A DNA stretch of 64,000 bases from VAZQ01 sp045811525 (GTDB taxonomy: Bacteria > Pseudomonadota > Alphaproteobacteria > Rhizobiales > Xanthobacteraceae): the NCBI GenBank assembly GCA_045811525.1, contig JBJMTV010000028.1, forward strand, positions 13,963 through 77,962. The letters run 5' to 3'. Positions 27,279 through 36,054 of the stretch are shown here, in pieces. The position numbers were made by a program, and so were the translations under genes. The notes beneath the pieces are model-generated. The model did no database searches. It saw only the letters and a list, made by a program, of their open reading frames with translations, and had not been told where the DNA came from. Position 1 is the stretch's first letter; the number at the start of each line of letters is the position of its first letter.

Positions 27279-27515
27279 TCAGAACGCCTTGAACGTTATG
27301 ATCGTGTGGGTGTCCTGGATGCCGGGAAGGGTCTGCACTTTCTCGTTCACAAAGTGGCCGATGTCGGTCTTGTCGTCGACATAGAATTTCACCAGCAGAT
27401 CATAGTGCCCCGCAGTAGAGTAGATTTCGGAGGCTAGCTCGGCATCGGCGAGCTTGTTCGCCACATCGTAGGACTGGCCGAGCTGGCACTTGATCTGAAC
27501 GAAGAAGGGAACCAT
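27279..27515 (-). CDS. Stand-alone Lrp/AsnC ligand-binding (RAM) domain protein
   Basis: 78 aa from ATG 27515 (MVPFFVQIKCQLGQSYDVAN). The whole protein is one alpha/beta RAM domain as found at the C-terminus of Lrp/AsnC regulators: VQIKC start, SEIYSTAGHYDLLVKFYVDD in the middle and VQTLPGIQDTHTIITFKAF at the end. No helix-turn-helix is present, and the length matches the single-domain stand-alone RAM family. Such proteins oligomerise and bind amino acids, and may modulate full Lrp proteins. It is divergent from thiE. Confidence 0.85.
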   Translation of the reverse strand: MVPFFVQIKCQLGQSYDVANKLADAELASEIYSTAGHYDLLVKFYVDDKTDIGHFVNEKVQTLPGIQDTHTIITFKAF

Positions 27516-27591
27516 GCGCGCCTCCGTGCACCGCGCGCTCAAATGAGCAAAATCGCGTAGCATTGACAAGGCAGTAGAGGCTTTGCCGCGA

Positions 27592-28272
27592 ATGGCCGTC
27601 GATCTGAGGCTTTACGCATTGGGGGATCCCGAGCACACCGCCGGGCGCGACGTGCCCGAGCTGGCGCGGCTGGTGGCTGAGGGCGGGGCCACTTTGGTGC
27701 AGCTGCGCGACAAGCGCAGCGATACCGGGGCGATGGTCGAGAGAGCCCGCGCGGTGAAGCGGGCCATCAGCGCGTTCGGCGTTCCGCTGATCATCAATGA
27801 CCGGGTCGATGTGGCGCTCGCGGCAGGCGCCGACGGCGTTCACATCGGCCAGACCGATATGGCGGTCGAGGATGCACGCAGGCTCCTCGGGGCCGGTGCG
27901 ATCATCGGGCTGTCGGTCAAGACTGCAGCCCAGGCGCAAGCCGCGCCGCTCGCGCTGATCGACTATGTCGGCGTCGGCGGTGTGTTCGCGACAACGTCAA
28001 AGGACAATACCAGCAAGCCGATCGGGCCGCAGGGCTTCGCCGGCATTGCAGCGATCCTGCGCGGGCGCCAGCCAGGCTTCCCGCTCTGCGGCATTGCGGG
28101 CATCGATGCGAGCAATGCCGGTGCGGTGATCGCCGCCGGTGCCGACGGGGTCGCCGTCATCTCCGCGCTGTCGCGCCATGCCGACCCGCGTCGCGCCGCG
28201 CGCGAGCTGCGCGACGTGATCGACCGAGCGATCGCCATGGGGCCTCCCGGTCAAGGCGCAGCCACACGCTGA
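27592..28272 (+). CDS. thiE: Thiamine-phosphate synthase
   Basis: 226 aa from ATG 27592, chosen over TTG 27583 because AGAGG sits 11 bases upstream of the ATG. It is a TIM barrel joining HMP-pyrophosphate and thiazole phosphate. Motifs are VQLRDKRSD (about 36-44), IINDRVDVALAAGADGVHIG (about 65-84, holding the Asp that binds magnesium), IGLSVKT, DYVGVGGVFATTSKDN (the usual GP(I/V)F.T.TK loop appears as GGVFATTSK) and GIAGIDASNAGAVIAAGADG. It stands two genes before thiD, which makes its pyrimidine substrate. Confidence 0.9.
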   Translation: MAVDLRLYALGDPEHTAGRDVPELARLVAEGGATLVQLRDKRSDTGAMVERARAVKRAISAFGVPLIINDRVDVALAAGADGVHIGQTDMAVEDARRLLGAGAIIGLSVKTAAQAQAAPLALIDYVGVGGVFATTSKDNTSKPIGPQGFAGIAAILRGRQPGFPLCGIAGIDASNAGAVIAAGADGVAVISALSRHADPRRAARELRDVIDRAIAMGPPGQGAATR

Positions 28273-28324
28273 TCAATGCACGCTTGCCCATTGCGGGCGT
28301 CCGCCCGTGCGTGAGGGGGAAACC

Positions 28325-28792
28325 ATGAGCGAAACTGAGACCATCGGCATCAATGGTATCGCGCATGTCATCCTGACGGTCACTCGATTTGCTCGGGCGC
28401 GCGCTTTCTACGGCAGGCTGTTGGCCGCCATGGGCATGACGCCGATCTGTGATACCGACAAACTGTTCTATTGCGTCGGTGCTCGCACCGCCATCGGCAT
28501 CCAGCCCGCGGGGCCGGAGCATGGCGGTGAACGCTTCGTGCAAAGCCGCGTCGGGCTGCACCATTTCTGCTTCCGCGCCCGTTCGCGCGAGGACGTGGAT
28601 CGGTCGCATGACCTACTGCAACAGCTTGGCGCGACCATTATCCATGGTCCGCAAGAGGGAACATGGGCGCCCGGCTACTATTCCGTGCTGTTCGAGGATC
28701 CCGACGGTATCCGGCTGGAAGTCAACTTTGTCCCGGGTGCGGGCGTGCTTGGGCCAAACGCGAAGTTCAATCCGGCAGGGTACTCCAGCTAA
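28325..28792 (+). CDS. VOC-superfamily (glyoxalase-like) protein
   Basis: 155 aa from ATG 28325, with GAGGGGGAAACC upstream. Two beta-alpha-beta-beta-beta modules are visible: GIAHVILTVTRFARARAFYG and GLHHFCFRARSREDVDRSH. The metal-ligand positions are occupied (His in IAHVIL, His in LHHFCF, Glu in IRLEVNF) and the classic FEDPDGIRLEVNF ending is present, so it can bind a divalent metal. Members include lyases, dioxygenases and resistance proteins. It sits between thiE and thiD in the same direction, which may be chance, as it matches no thiamine enzyme. Confidence 0.85.
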   Translation: MSETETIGINGIAHVILTVTRFARARAFYGRLLAAMGMTPICDTDKLFYCVGARTAIGIQPAGPEHGGERFVQSRVGLHHFCFRARSREDVDRSHDLLQQLGATIIHGPQEGTWAPGYYSVLFEDPDGIRLEVNFVPGAGVLGPNAKFNPAGYSS

Positions 28793-28873
28793 GCGCAACT
28801 CCCCGCGGTTTGGCCGCCGTTGCGAGCAGAGGAAATTCATGAGTATCGGTCCTGAGCACCGCGGGGATATTGC

Positions 28874-29671
28874 GTGAGCCCGATCGCCCTCACCATTGCC
28901 GGCTCGGATTCGAGCGGCGGGGCCGGCATCCAGGCCGACTTGAAGACTTTCTCGGCGCTCGGCGTGTACGGCGCCAGCGTCGTTACAGCTTTGACCGCGC
29001 AGAACACGAAAGGGGTGAGCGCGATCCACGATCCGCCGGCGGAAATCATAACGGCGCAGATCGATGCGGTATTCTCGGATCTCGACATCGCCGCAGTAAA
29101 AATCGGCATGGTGTCGCAGCGGGCCGCCATCGAGGCCATCGCCGCTGGCCTCGATCGCTGGCAGCCACGCAATGTGGTCCTCGACCCCGTGATGATCGCG
29201 ACCTCGGGTGACCGCCTGCTTGCACCCGATGCCATCGACCTCCTCAAGCGTCTGCTCATTCCGCGCGCCCGGGTGATCACACCGAACCTGCCGGAGGCTG
29301 CCGCGCTGCTCGATGCCGCGGTGGCCGAGAACGAGGCGCAAATGCAGTCACAGGGCGAGCGGCTCCTCGCCCTCGGCGCCTCGGCGGTCCTGATCAAGGG
29401 CGGGCACGGCAGCAGCCCGCAAAGCGTCGATCTGCTGATCGAGCAGCACGCGTGCACCCGTCTCGCCGCCGACCGGATTGCCACGCGCAACACTCATGGC
29501 ACCGGCTGTACGCTCTCCTCCGCGCTCGCCGCCGGGCTCGCCAAAGGGCTCGACCTCACGCGGGCTGCGCAGGCGGCAAAGCGCTATCTCACCGCCGCGC
29601 TCGCCGCCAGCGAGCGGCTAGCCATCGGTTCCGGTCACGGCCCGGTGCATCACTTTCACGAATGGTGGTGA
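28874..29671 (+). CDS. thiD: Hydroxymethylpyrimidine / phosphomethylpyrimidine kinase
   Basis: 265 aa, GTG start at 28874. It is a ribokinase-fold enzyme that phosphorylates HMP and HMP-P for thiamine synthesis. Signatures are IAGSDSSGGAGIQADLKTFS (about 6-25), TALTAQNTKGV, VVLDPVMIATSGDRLL (about 97-112), ITPNLPEAAAL, VLIKGGH, and the anion-hole catalytic motif NTHGTGCTLSSALAAGLAKG (about 207-226). It stands 81 bases after the VOC gene and converges with the FAH-family gene 22 bases beyond its stop. Confidence 0.93.
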   Translation: MSPIALTIAGSDSSGGAGIQADLKTFSALGVYGASVVTALTAQNTKGVSAIHDPPAEIITAQIDAVFSDLDIAAVKIGMVSQRAAIEAIAAGLDRWQPRNVVLDPVMIATSGDRLLAPDAIDLLKRLLIPRARVITPNLPEAAALLDAAVAENEAQMQSQGERLLALGASAVLIKGGHGSSPQSVDLLIEQHACTRLAADRIATRNTHGTGCTLSSALAAGLAKGLDLTRAAQAAKRYLTAALAASERLAIGSGHGPVHHFHEWW

Positions 29672-29693
29672 TCGCGCCGGTGACGGGGCCCGC

Positions 29694-30542
29694 TCACATC
29701 TTGAACCGGACCACTTTCTGGCGCTGCTCGCCGAGGCCATCGATCCCCAGCGTCACCACGTCGCCCGCCTTGAGGAATTGCGGGGGCTTCATGCCGAGGC
29801 CGACGCCGGGTGGCGTGCCGGTGATGATGACATCACCCGGCTCCAGGGCGAAATACTGTGAGCAGGACCACACCAGCTGGCGGCAGTCGAACACCATGGT
29901 GCGGGTGTTGCCGCGCTGGCGCTTCTCCCCATTGACGTCGAGCCACATTTCCAGGTTCTGCGGATCGCGGATCTCGTCCTTGGTGACGAGCCATGGACCG
30001 AGCGGGCCGAACGTCTCGCAGCCCTTGCCCTTGGTCCATTGTCCCGTGCGCTCCAGCTGAAAGACGCGCTCCGACACATCGTTGGCGAGGCAATAGCCGG
30101 CGACGACCTCGAGCGCTTTGTCCTTGGTCAGGTAACGCGCCCGCTGACCGATGACGATTCCGAGCTCGATCTCCCAGTCGAGCTTGGTCGACCCCTTGGG
30201 CATCATGGTGTCGTCGTTGGGCCCGCAGATGCACGAGGGCGCCTTGTTGAAGATGATCGGCTCCTTCGGGACCGCCATCCCGGATTCGGCGGCGTGATCT
30301 GAATAGTTGAGACCGATGGCAATGAAATTGCCGACATGCCCGACGCAGGGCCCCAGCCTGGGGTTGCCCCGCACCAGCGGCAGCTTCTCGATCGGCGTCT
30401 TGCGGATTTTGGCCAGCCCCTTCGGCGAGAGCGCGTCGCCGGCGAGATCGGGCACCACCTGCGAGAGGTCGCGAATACGGCCTTTGTCGTCGACAATGCC
30501 GGGCTTTTCACGGCCGCGCGGGCCGAAGCGGACGAGCTTCAT
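29694..30542 (-). CDS. Fumarylacetoacetate hydrolase-family protein
   Basis: 282 aa from ATG 30542 (MKLVRFGPRGREKPGIVDD), preceded by GAGGAG. The C-terminal two thirds form the FAH fold: IGLNYSDHAAESG, PIIFNKAPS, the metal-binding LDWEIELGIVIG (two acidic ligands, about 121-132), CLANDVSERVFQLERTGQWT followed by KGKGCETFGPLGPWL, and ALEPGDVIITGTPPGVGLGM. The pattern is typical of FahA-like ureidoglycolate lyase / acylpyruvate hydrolase relatives, which cleave C-C bonds of 2,4-diketo acids or act as decarboxylases or isomerases. The substrate cannot be fixed. Confidence 0.9.
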   Translation of the reverse strand: MKLVRFGPRGREKPGIVDDKGRIRDLSQVVPDLAGDALSPKGLAKIRKTPIEKLPLVRGNPRLGPCVGHVGNFIAIGLNYSDHAAESGMAVPKEPIIFNKAPSCICGPNDDTMMPKGSTKLDWEIELGIVIGQRARYLTKDKALEVVAGYCLANDVSERVFQLERTGQWTKGKGCETFGPLGPWLVTKDEIRDPQNLEMWLDVNGEKRQRGNTRTMVFDCRQLVWSCSQYFALEPGDVIITGTPPGVGLGMKPPQFLKAGDVVTLGIDGLGEQRQKVVRFKM

Positions 30543-30818
30543 GAGGTCTCCTCGGTTGGGCATGGCTACCGCAGGTGCCAAATGCGACAGCGCTGGAGCG
30601 GTGGGGGAGGGCGTACCGGGACTGCCGGATCATGCATGTCGCGGTGCCGCGCACAAGGCCGGCACGCGGAGGCAGCGAGGTGCCCGAGCGCTACGAGGGG
30701 TTGCCAGCCACTGGCCGCCGTCGCGTGTCGCGCGGACCCCTCCTAGGGGCGCAGTGGCGACGGCGCTAGCCGGGCAGGAGCGCGCAGCGGCGAATGTGTC
30801 CCAATCGCGCTAGATGCT

Positions 30819-31013
30819 CTAATCGTGCTTTTTGCCGAGGTTCCTGGCATATTTGATCTCGCCGATTGTTTTCTCCGGCGTGCGTTCGTCGCCGGTGTTT
30901 TCGGCCAACTGCTCGGCATTCTTGTCATGGGGCGCGTAGGCCGCACCACCTGCCCGGGCAGTGTCGGCCGGCTGTTTCTTGCCTTCGTGATCCTTGACGG
31001 TTTTCTCGTCCAT
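30819..31013 (-). CDS. Small charged hypothetical protein
   Basis: 64 aa from ATG 31013, preceded by AAAGGGAGACC. It is very hydrophilic (MDEKTVKDHEGKKQPADTAR at the start, IGEIKYARNLGKKHD at the end), with no membrane segment, no cysteine and low complexity, so it is likely disordered. Similar short Lys/Glu-rich proteins of unknown role occur in soil alphaproteobacteria. It reads away from the TPR/kinase cluster with a shared upstream region of about 210 bases. I do not recognise a family. Confidence 0.5.
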   Translation of the reverse strand: MDEKTVKDHEGKKQPADTARAGGAAYAPHDKNAEQLAENTGDERTPEKTIGEIKYARNLGKKHD

Positions 31014-31227
31014 GGACGGTCTCCCTTTCGGGTAAGAAGCCGGTCTGGGCAGCTTGGTTCCGCTGGCCCGCTCTGCACTCGGGGCGTCCTCGCAGCTCCA
31101 CCAAGATCGTTTTGCCGAAAGTAGCGGCTGCGCCCCCGCAGCAATCGAGGGTATTGTCTCGCGCCGGCCCCGCCGTAAATTGCGCCGGTCGTATGCTGGG
31201 GTGGCCAGACGGCCATCAATTCTGACC

Positions 31228-32526
31228 ATGCTGAAGACGCTCGACGACATCATGGCGGCCGCGCAAAGCGCGGATTCCGCGACCATGCTGGACGACATAC
31301 TGGGGCGCGAGCAAGTCACGGACGACGAAAGGCGCTCGCTCACGCAGGCGCAGCGCGACTGGGACGAGCGGGTTCAGCGCGAGCAGTGGCGCGCGCCGGA
31401 TCCGCCTCCTGTACCAGCAGCGTCAAGCTTCAGCCCCACAAGCTCAGCTCAGGCAATTGGCGCGTCGCCTGGAGCCACGAGCGTTAGGGGCTACGGCGCC
31501 CATCTCTCCCGGCGGGGATTAGCGCTCGGGGGCAGTACGATTGCGGCTGCGGCCCTGGGCGGCATCGCTATCTATGCATCGACCCGCATGAACGGGGACG
31601 CCTATGCGCGGCGCGCCGAGGAGAATGTCCGCAAGGGCAAGCTTGACGCCGGCATTGCCGACTATGGCGAGGCCATTCGTTTGTACACGGCCGCTAATCC
31701 GCGTGACTGGCACCTTGCCGACCTCTATACCGGCCGCGGCGACGCCTATTTTGGCCGTGCCTCTTACTCGCTTGCCATTGCCGATTATTCGAGTGCGCTT
31801 CGGCTCGCGCGAAAGGAGCGCGCGTTGCTCCGGCGCGCGGAGTCCTATTTGCGCAGTTCTTCCCCAGATAGGACCGCCGCCGTCGCCGATTATGTCGAGG
31901 CGGTGCGCATGTCTCCCACGAATGACGTCGTCTGGCTTAATCTCGGCGACGAAGCAATTAGCAACAGGAATCCAGCACTGGCACTCAATTTTTTTCTTGG
32001 CAGCGTTGCCACGTTTCAGCTCCTCGTCAGGGCTGATGCGGCCGCGACGCGCTGGCAACGCGACCTCATGGTCGCTTACTCCAAGCTTGGCCGCGTCCTC
32101 AGAACGCAAGAGCGGCTCAGTGAGGCGCGCCAAGTCTATGGTGAAAGCCTGAAAATCTGGCGCACGCTGACCGCCCGGAATAACAGCGGATTGCAGGACG
32201 ATTTGAAAGCCATAGCCGATGGCCTTGGTGGTCTTTCCTGGCGCCTGCTGCTGAAGAAGGACTTTGGCGCTGCGTTTGAGGTCGCCAACCAGTCGGTCAC
32301 GCTCACGCCTCGAGCGATCTGGATGTATACCAATCTGGCGCATGCGCTGCTGTTCCTCGGGCGGGTCCAGCAGGCGCGTGCGCTTTATCTGAAATATCGC
32401 GGGGAGAGAGAGGTGCAGGGCTCCAGATCCTGGGAAGCCGTGGTGCTGGACGACTTCGATGATATGCGCAAGGCGGGCCTGACGCATTGGCTCATGGATC
32501 AGATCGAGAAGCTCTTTGCCGGATGA
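31228..32526 (+). CDS. Membrane-anchored TPR-repeat protein of the kinase/vWA/PP2C cluster
   Basis: 432 aa from ATG 31228. Residues 1-40 carry a charged motif occurring twice (LKTLDDI at 2-8, then LDDILGREQVTDDERRSL at 21-38) that is shared with the vWA protein of the cluster. A Pro/Ser-rich linker (50-90) leads to SRRG and one transmembrane segment (about 97-117). A C-terminal TPR array (about 120-410) follows: ARRAEENVRKGKLDAGIADY, YTGRGDAYFGRASYSLAIAD, LRRAESYLRSSSPDRTAAVA and so on. With basic residues before the membrane segment, the TPR part should face the periplasm. It probably acts as sensor or scaffold. It is the first of four co-directional genes. Confidence 0.75.
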   Translation: MLKTLDDIMAAAQSADSATMLDDILGREQVTDDERRSLTQAQRDWDERVQREQWRAPDPPPVPAASSFSPTSSAQAIGASPGATSVRGYGAHLSRRGLALGGSTIAAAALGGIAIYASTRMNGDAYARRAEENVRKGKLDAGIADYGEAIRLYTAANPRDWHLADLYTGRGDAYFGRASYSLAIADYSSALRLARKERALLRRAESYLRSSSPDRTAAVADYVEAVRMSPTNDVVWLNLGDEAISNRNPALALNFFLGSVATFQLLVRADAAATRWQRDLMVAYSKLGRVLRTQERLSEARQVYGESLKIWRTLTARNNSGLQDDLKAIADGLGGLSWRLLLKKDFGAAFEVANQSVTLTPRAIWMYTNLAHALLFLGRVQQARALYLKYRGEREVQGSRSWEAVVLDDFDDMRKAGLTHWLMDQIEKLFAG

Positions 32527-32600
32527 TGATCGCTGCACGTTGCAAACCTGCGTGATTTAACGGCACATCCTCGCCGCATCGACATCGGGGCTTCGCTGTC

Positions 32601-33782
32601 ATGGGAAGCGGGAAGTTTTGCTATCTCGACACCCACAAACAGTGGCACTCGGTCACGCCCGTTAAAGAGCTTGGGAGGGGCCTCACTGGGACAGTCTCCG
32701 CCATCTCCAGCGACAAAGCCTTCAAGAGATACTTTTCCGGCTTTCTGAAAGACGAGATGCGTGCGGCTATGCTGGAGAAGATTACCATCATGGCCTTTCA
32801 CTTTGCCGAGCTCGCAGCGTTGAAGGAGCATCCGCTCGCCTGGCCATTAGGTCCCGTGTTCGAATCGCAGAAAGAGCTCGCCGAGCTCAGTGCGCAAAAG
32901 CAGATCGCCTTCGATACCCGCGAGTTCTGCGGCTTTCTGATGCCGCGCGTGCACAACCTCTACAATCTCGAGGATGTCGGCACCCTGGACACCCTGGGGC
33001 CCAGGCGCATCACCGGCCGCGACCGGGTGCGCATTGCGCGGCGGATCGCGGAGATCATGCAGATCCTGCATGACGCAGGCTTTGTCGTAGGTGACATCAA
33101 TACCCGCAACGTGGTGGTTTCCTCTGACACGCTGCTGCCGACCTTTCTCGATTGCGACAGTTTCCAGTACCGCCGCTTCTCTCCACTCTCTGGCATGATC
33201 GAATTCGCCTCACCGCACGTCCTGGAGCGCGTCCAGAAAAACGGCGGCAAATTCGATGGCGTGTTGCGCACGAAAGAGGACGACGGCCATGGACTCGCGG
33301 TTCTTGTTTTTGGAATGCTTATGAATGGCAGGCACCCGTATGATTGCTCGGGTGCGTCCCCGCATGTGAATGACCGCAAAGGTGCGATCATGGCGCGGGA
33401 TTTTCCGTACTCGCCGCTTAGCCAATCGAAGCCCCCCACCAGCGAGGAGGCCGATCACTACAATACTTTTGATCGTGATCTGAAATTGCTGTTCGAGAAA
33501 GTGCTGCTGCGGGGTGAGCCGGTGCCGGCCGCGACATGGGTCGAGGCGCTCAATGCATTCGCTACGAGCCCGGGCAGCGACCGCATTACACCGACTCGGG
33601 GCAAGGTCGAGGCGCCGTCCCGTCCCCCGCCGCAGCAGCAGCAGCCTGACGCCAGGCTGCAGCATGCGCTTCAGGCATCCGAGTGGCTGCGCGAAGCCGT
33701 ACGTCAGCCCGCAGTGATCGTTGTTGCGGCGCTCATCATATTCGCCCTGATTTTCATCTTCATTTCATCGGCTGGGCGATGA
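32601..33782 (+). CDS. YegI-like Ser/Thr protein kinase with C-terminal membrane anchor
   Basis: 393 aa. A kinase domain spans about 15-300: Gly-rich loop GRGLTGTV (25-32), Lys candidate in AFKRYF (42), a catalytic loop in the variant form GDINTRNVVV (164-173) and a metal-binding LDCDSFQYRR (183-192) in place of DFG. The GD(I/V)N..N / DCDSFQ combination is characteristic of the kinases found in TerY-P triads (kinase, vWA protein, PP2C), so the lack of HRD is a family trait and not a defect. A Pro/Gln-rich linker and a tail anchor (about 369-390) hold the kinase on the cytoplasmic side of the membrane. It probably phosphorylates the vWA or TPR partner, with PP2C as its antagonist. Confidence 0.8.
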   Translation: MGSGKFCYLDTHKQWHSVTPVKELGRGLTGTVSAISSDKAFKRYFSGFLKDEMRAAMLEKITIMAFHFAELAALKEHPLAWPLGPVFESQKELAELSAQKQIAFDTREFCGFLMPRVHNLYNLEDVGTLDTLGPRRITGRDRVRIARRIAEIMQILHDAGFVVGDINTRNVVVSSDTLLPTFLDCDSFQYRRFSPLSGMIEFASPHVLERVQKNGGKFDGVLRTKEDDGHGLAVLVFGMLMNGRHPYDCSGASPHVNDRKGAIMARDFPYSPLSQSKPPTSEEADHYNTFDRDLKLLFEKVLLRGEPVPAATWVEALNAFATSPGSDRITPTRGKVEAPSRPPPQQQQPDARLQHALQASEWLREAVRQPAVIVVAALIIFALIFIFISSAGR

Positions 33783-33784
33783 GA

Positions 33785-33991
33785 TCAGACGCCGGCAAGG
33801 CGGCGGGAGCGCGAGCTCTGCTTGCTAGTCGGCTCGTGCCGCCATCGCCGGGCCGGCGGCGCAGGAGACGACAGCGTGCGTAGTTGTCTTTCCTCTTCGG
33901 CGGACATGCGCCGAAGGCTGAACAGGCGCTCGATGCCATAGCGCTCGGCAAGAAGCGCATCCACCTGTGACGCCCCAAATTCTGCAGCCAT
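33785..33991 (-). CDS. Possible small protein between kinase and vWA genes
   Basis: A 68-aa frame from ATG 33991, opposite to its neighbours, with stop just past the kinase stop. The N-terminal part (FGASQVDALLAERYGIERLF then MSAEEERQLRTL) looks helical and amphipathic; the C-terminal part is Arg/Ser-rich. There is no clear ribosome site and no recognised family. If it is not a gene, the 306 bases 33783-34088 are a spacer that carries only the leader of the vWA gene (GGGAGGAAGC before its ATG). Confidence 0.25.
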   Translation of the reverse strand: MAAEFGASQVDALLAERYGIERLFSLRRMSAEEERQLRTLSSPAPPARRWRHEPTSKQSSRSRRLAGV

Positions 33992-34088
33992 AGCTACACT
34001 CGATACCGACCGGCGCTTTCCCTGGAAAGGCGCGGCAACATGTGCAACTGTCGGTTGGGAATGTTAAGGGTGCCTTAAGGGAGGAAGC

Positions 34089-34910
34089 ATGGCCCTCAAG
34101 ACTTTGGACGACATCCTTGCTGGTGAAACGATTACGCCGGCAGAGAAGGACCTCCTCCCCAAGACTGAGAACGTCGGCTTTACTCACCTCCCCGTCATCA
34201 TTCTCCTCGATACGTCCGGCTCCATGTCAAACGGCGATGCGATCGGCCGCGTCTCCAGCGCTATCAACGATTTCCTGGATAGCGTAACGGACCCGTCAGC
34301 GGACGAATTCCATCGTAAGCTGCGTCGGCAGGCGGACATCTGCATCCTGCGTTACGGCGCGACCGTTGAGCCTATTACACCGAGCACGGATGGCTCCTTC
34401 GGCGCCACAAAGACCGATTGGGTCGCCGGGGGAAAGCTGCCGCGCCCCGCCAATCTTCGGATTAACGCGGCCGGCAGTACGCCAATGGGACAGGCAATCG
34501 TGCAGAGTGCCGATCTCCTGCTCAACCGCTACCGTGGATACAAGGTCAGCGGCACCAAGGCGTTCTGCGGGCTGGTGTTCAACCTCACTGACGGTGAGCC
34601 GACCGATATGGACCCGGAAGGCACCAGCGCGCAGCGCGAGCTGTGGCAGAAGGCACAGAGCAGGGTCTCCTTGTTCGAGGCGATGGGGTCGAAGAAGAAC
34701 CCGTATGCACAATACATTCATTTCGGCACCAACGCCGACAGTTGCGCCAAGCTCCGGCAGTTTGCCGGGGACAAGCCGCTCTACATGCCTACCAACAATG
34801 AAGAGGACATCGCGCAACGGGTGAACTTGCTGGAAGGGTCCGACTCCTTCGACAAGTTCGTGCGTTTCATTGAGATGAGCCTCAACAGCATCATGGCCGC
34901 CGAGGGCTGA
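34089..34910 (+). CDS. TerY-like von Willebrand factor A domain protein
   Basis: 273 aa from ATG 34089, with GGGAGGAAGC upstream. The vWA domain (about 33-230) has a complete MIDAS metal site: DTSGS at 41-45 (LPVIILLDTSGSMSNGDAIG), Thr131 in AAGSTPMGQAI and Asp168 in LTDGEPTD. This layout matches TerY-family proteins, which pair with a PP2C phosphatase and a protein kinase. No signal or membrane segment, so it is cytoplasmic. Residues 3-23 (LKTLDDILAGETITPAEKDL) repeat the N-terminal motif of the TPR protein, hinting at a common docking partner. The PP2C gene follows 22 bases downstream. Confidence 0.85.
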   Translation: MALKTLDDILAGETITPAEKDLLPKTENVGFTHLPVIILLDTSGSMSNGDAIGRVSSAINDFLDSVTDPSADEFHRKLRRQADICILRYGATVEPITPSTDGSFGATKTDWVAGGKLPRPANLRINAAGSTPMGQAIVQSADLLLNRYRGYKVSGTKAFCGLVFNLTDGEPTDMDPEGTSAQRELWQKAQSRVSLFEAMGSKKNPYAQYIHFGTNADSCAKLRQFAGDKPLYMPTNNEEDIAQRVNLLEGSDSFDKFVRFIEMSLNSIMAAEG

Positions 34911-34932
34911 GCAGCGCGGCGTTATTTCTGCC

Positions 34933-36048
34933 ATGCAGGACATCCCTGCCGACGTCGCTCTGCAAATCCGCCAGGTCGGGGACTGGCGGCTCATCTGCGC
35001 GAGCTATCGCGGGCTGCAGCATGTCGAGGACGGTACCCCGCGCCAGGACGCCTTCGCTATCGAATACGCGAACGACGCCATCAATTTGGCTGTGGCCGAC
35101 GGCCTCGGCAGTGCCAACCTCAGCCATCTCGGCGCTGACCTCGCCTGCCGACAAGGGGTGCATCTGCTCGCGCGCGCTAGGCCGCGCGCGCGCGATGATT
35201 TTGCAGGAGTCTACGACACCATTCAGGGCGAGATTCGCCAACGCGCCGTAGGGTTACACATGGGTGCGAGGGAGCTTGCGACCACGCTGCAGCTGCTGCG
35301 CATCGACGGCGAGGGATTCTGGTACGGCCGCCTGGGCGACGGGGGCTGCGTGCTTGTGGACGACGCGAGCGTAAAATGGATGGGGGGCCTGGATCGCTCC
35401 ACGCTTGGCGTCAGCAACCTTTCCGACCGTGAGGCGCTCGCAAGGCTCGAATGGGAATGCGTCTCCCCTGCCGGGGTCAAGGCCTTCCTCATCTTTTCCG
35501 ATGGGGTCGAGGACATTTTCCTGGAGGAAGGCAAGCGCGAGCCGCACCAGGAAAACGTGCGCAAGATCGTCCGGATTGTGCGCGATCAGAACATCGAGCA
35601 GCTGATCAATCTATTCAACAAGTTTCTCTCGTCGGACGGCGGCAAGGACCTCAAGGACGACAAGACCATCATCGCAGGAGTGCTCACCCGCGCGGCGAAG
35701 CCGCCGCGGTCGACGCTGACGAAGAACGACGTGCAGTTCATCGACCAACCTTCCGTGCCGATGTCGCACGCGCAAAACGGCGCAGCAGCCGCTGAGCGCG
35801 CGGCGGTGGCGCCGGAGAGAGTTGAACGACGGAGCTTTCCGTTCGTCGGTGCACCGTACGTCGCCCGAGCGGCCGCATTCACGACTGTGTCATGGCGCGC
35901 AGCCCTGGCGGCGAGCGCGCTTGCCGGCGTTTTAGTCATTCTCTGGCTTGGGCTGCAGGCGGCGAAGCAATGCGTGTGGCTCGACCCGCGGCCCAGCTGT
36001 CATCAGCCGAGCCAGCCCGCAGTGTCGGACTGGCCTTTCGCATTGTGA
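34933..36048 (+). CDS. PP2C-type Ser/Thr phosphatase with C-terminal membrane anchor
   Basis: 371 aa. PP2C metal and phosphate motifs appear in order: RQDAF (about 37-41), VADGLGSA with the metal Asp (about 54-61), YGRLGDGGCV, LIFSDGVEDIF and KDDKTIIAGV near the domain's end. The phosphatase domain covers about 18-255. An Ala/Arg linker and one transmembrane segment follow (about 325-345), then a short Cys/Trp tail outside. Like the kinase two genes upstream it is tail-anchored, so kinase and phosphatase can act on the same membrane-bound substrate. The stop lies six bases from the convergent stop of the next gene. Confidence 0.85.
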   Translation: MQDIPADVALQIRQVGDWRLICASYRGLQHVEDGTPRQDAFAIEYANDAINLAVADGLGSANLSHLGADLACRQGVHLLARARPRARDDFAGVYDTIQGEIRQRAVGLHMGARELATTLQLLRIDGEGFWYGRLGDGGCVLVDDASVKWMGGLDRSTLGVSNLSDREALARLEWECVSPAGVKAFLIFSDGVEDIFLEEGKREPHQENVRKIVRIVRDQNIEQLINLFNKFLSSDGGKDLKDDKTIIAGVLTRAAKPPRSTLTKNDVQFIDQPSVPMSHAQNGAAAAERAAVAPERVERRSFPFVGAPYVARAAAFTTVSWRAALAASALAGVLVILWLGLQAAKQCVWLDPRPSCHQPSQPAVSDWPFAL

Positions 36049-36054
36049 GCGATC

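Noticed and set aside
32601..33782. Kinase-like protein as an inactive pseudokinase because HRD is missing
   Set aside because: The GDINxxN and DCDSFQ motifs are the normal forms in this kinase family, and the Lys and Gly-loop are present.
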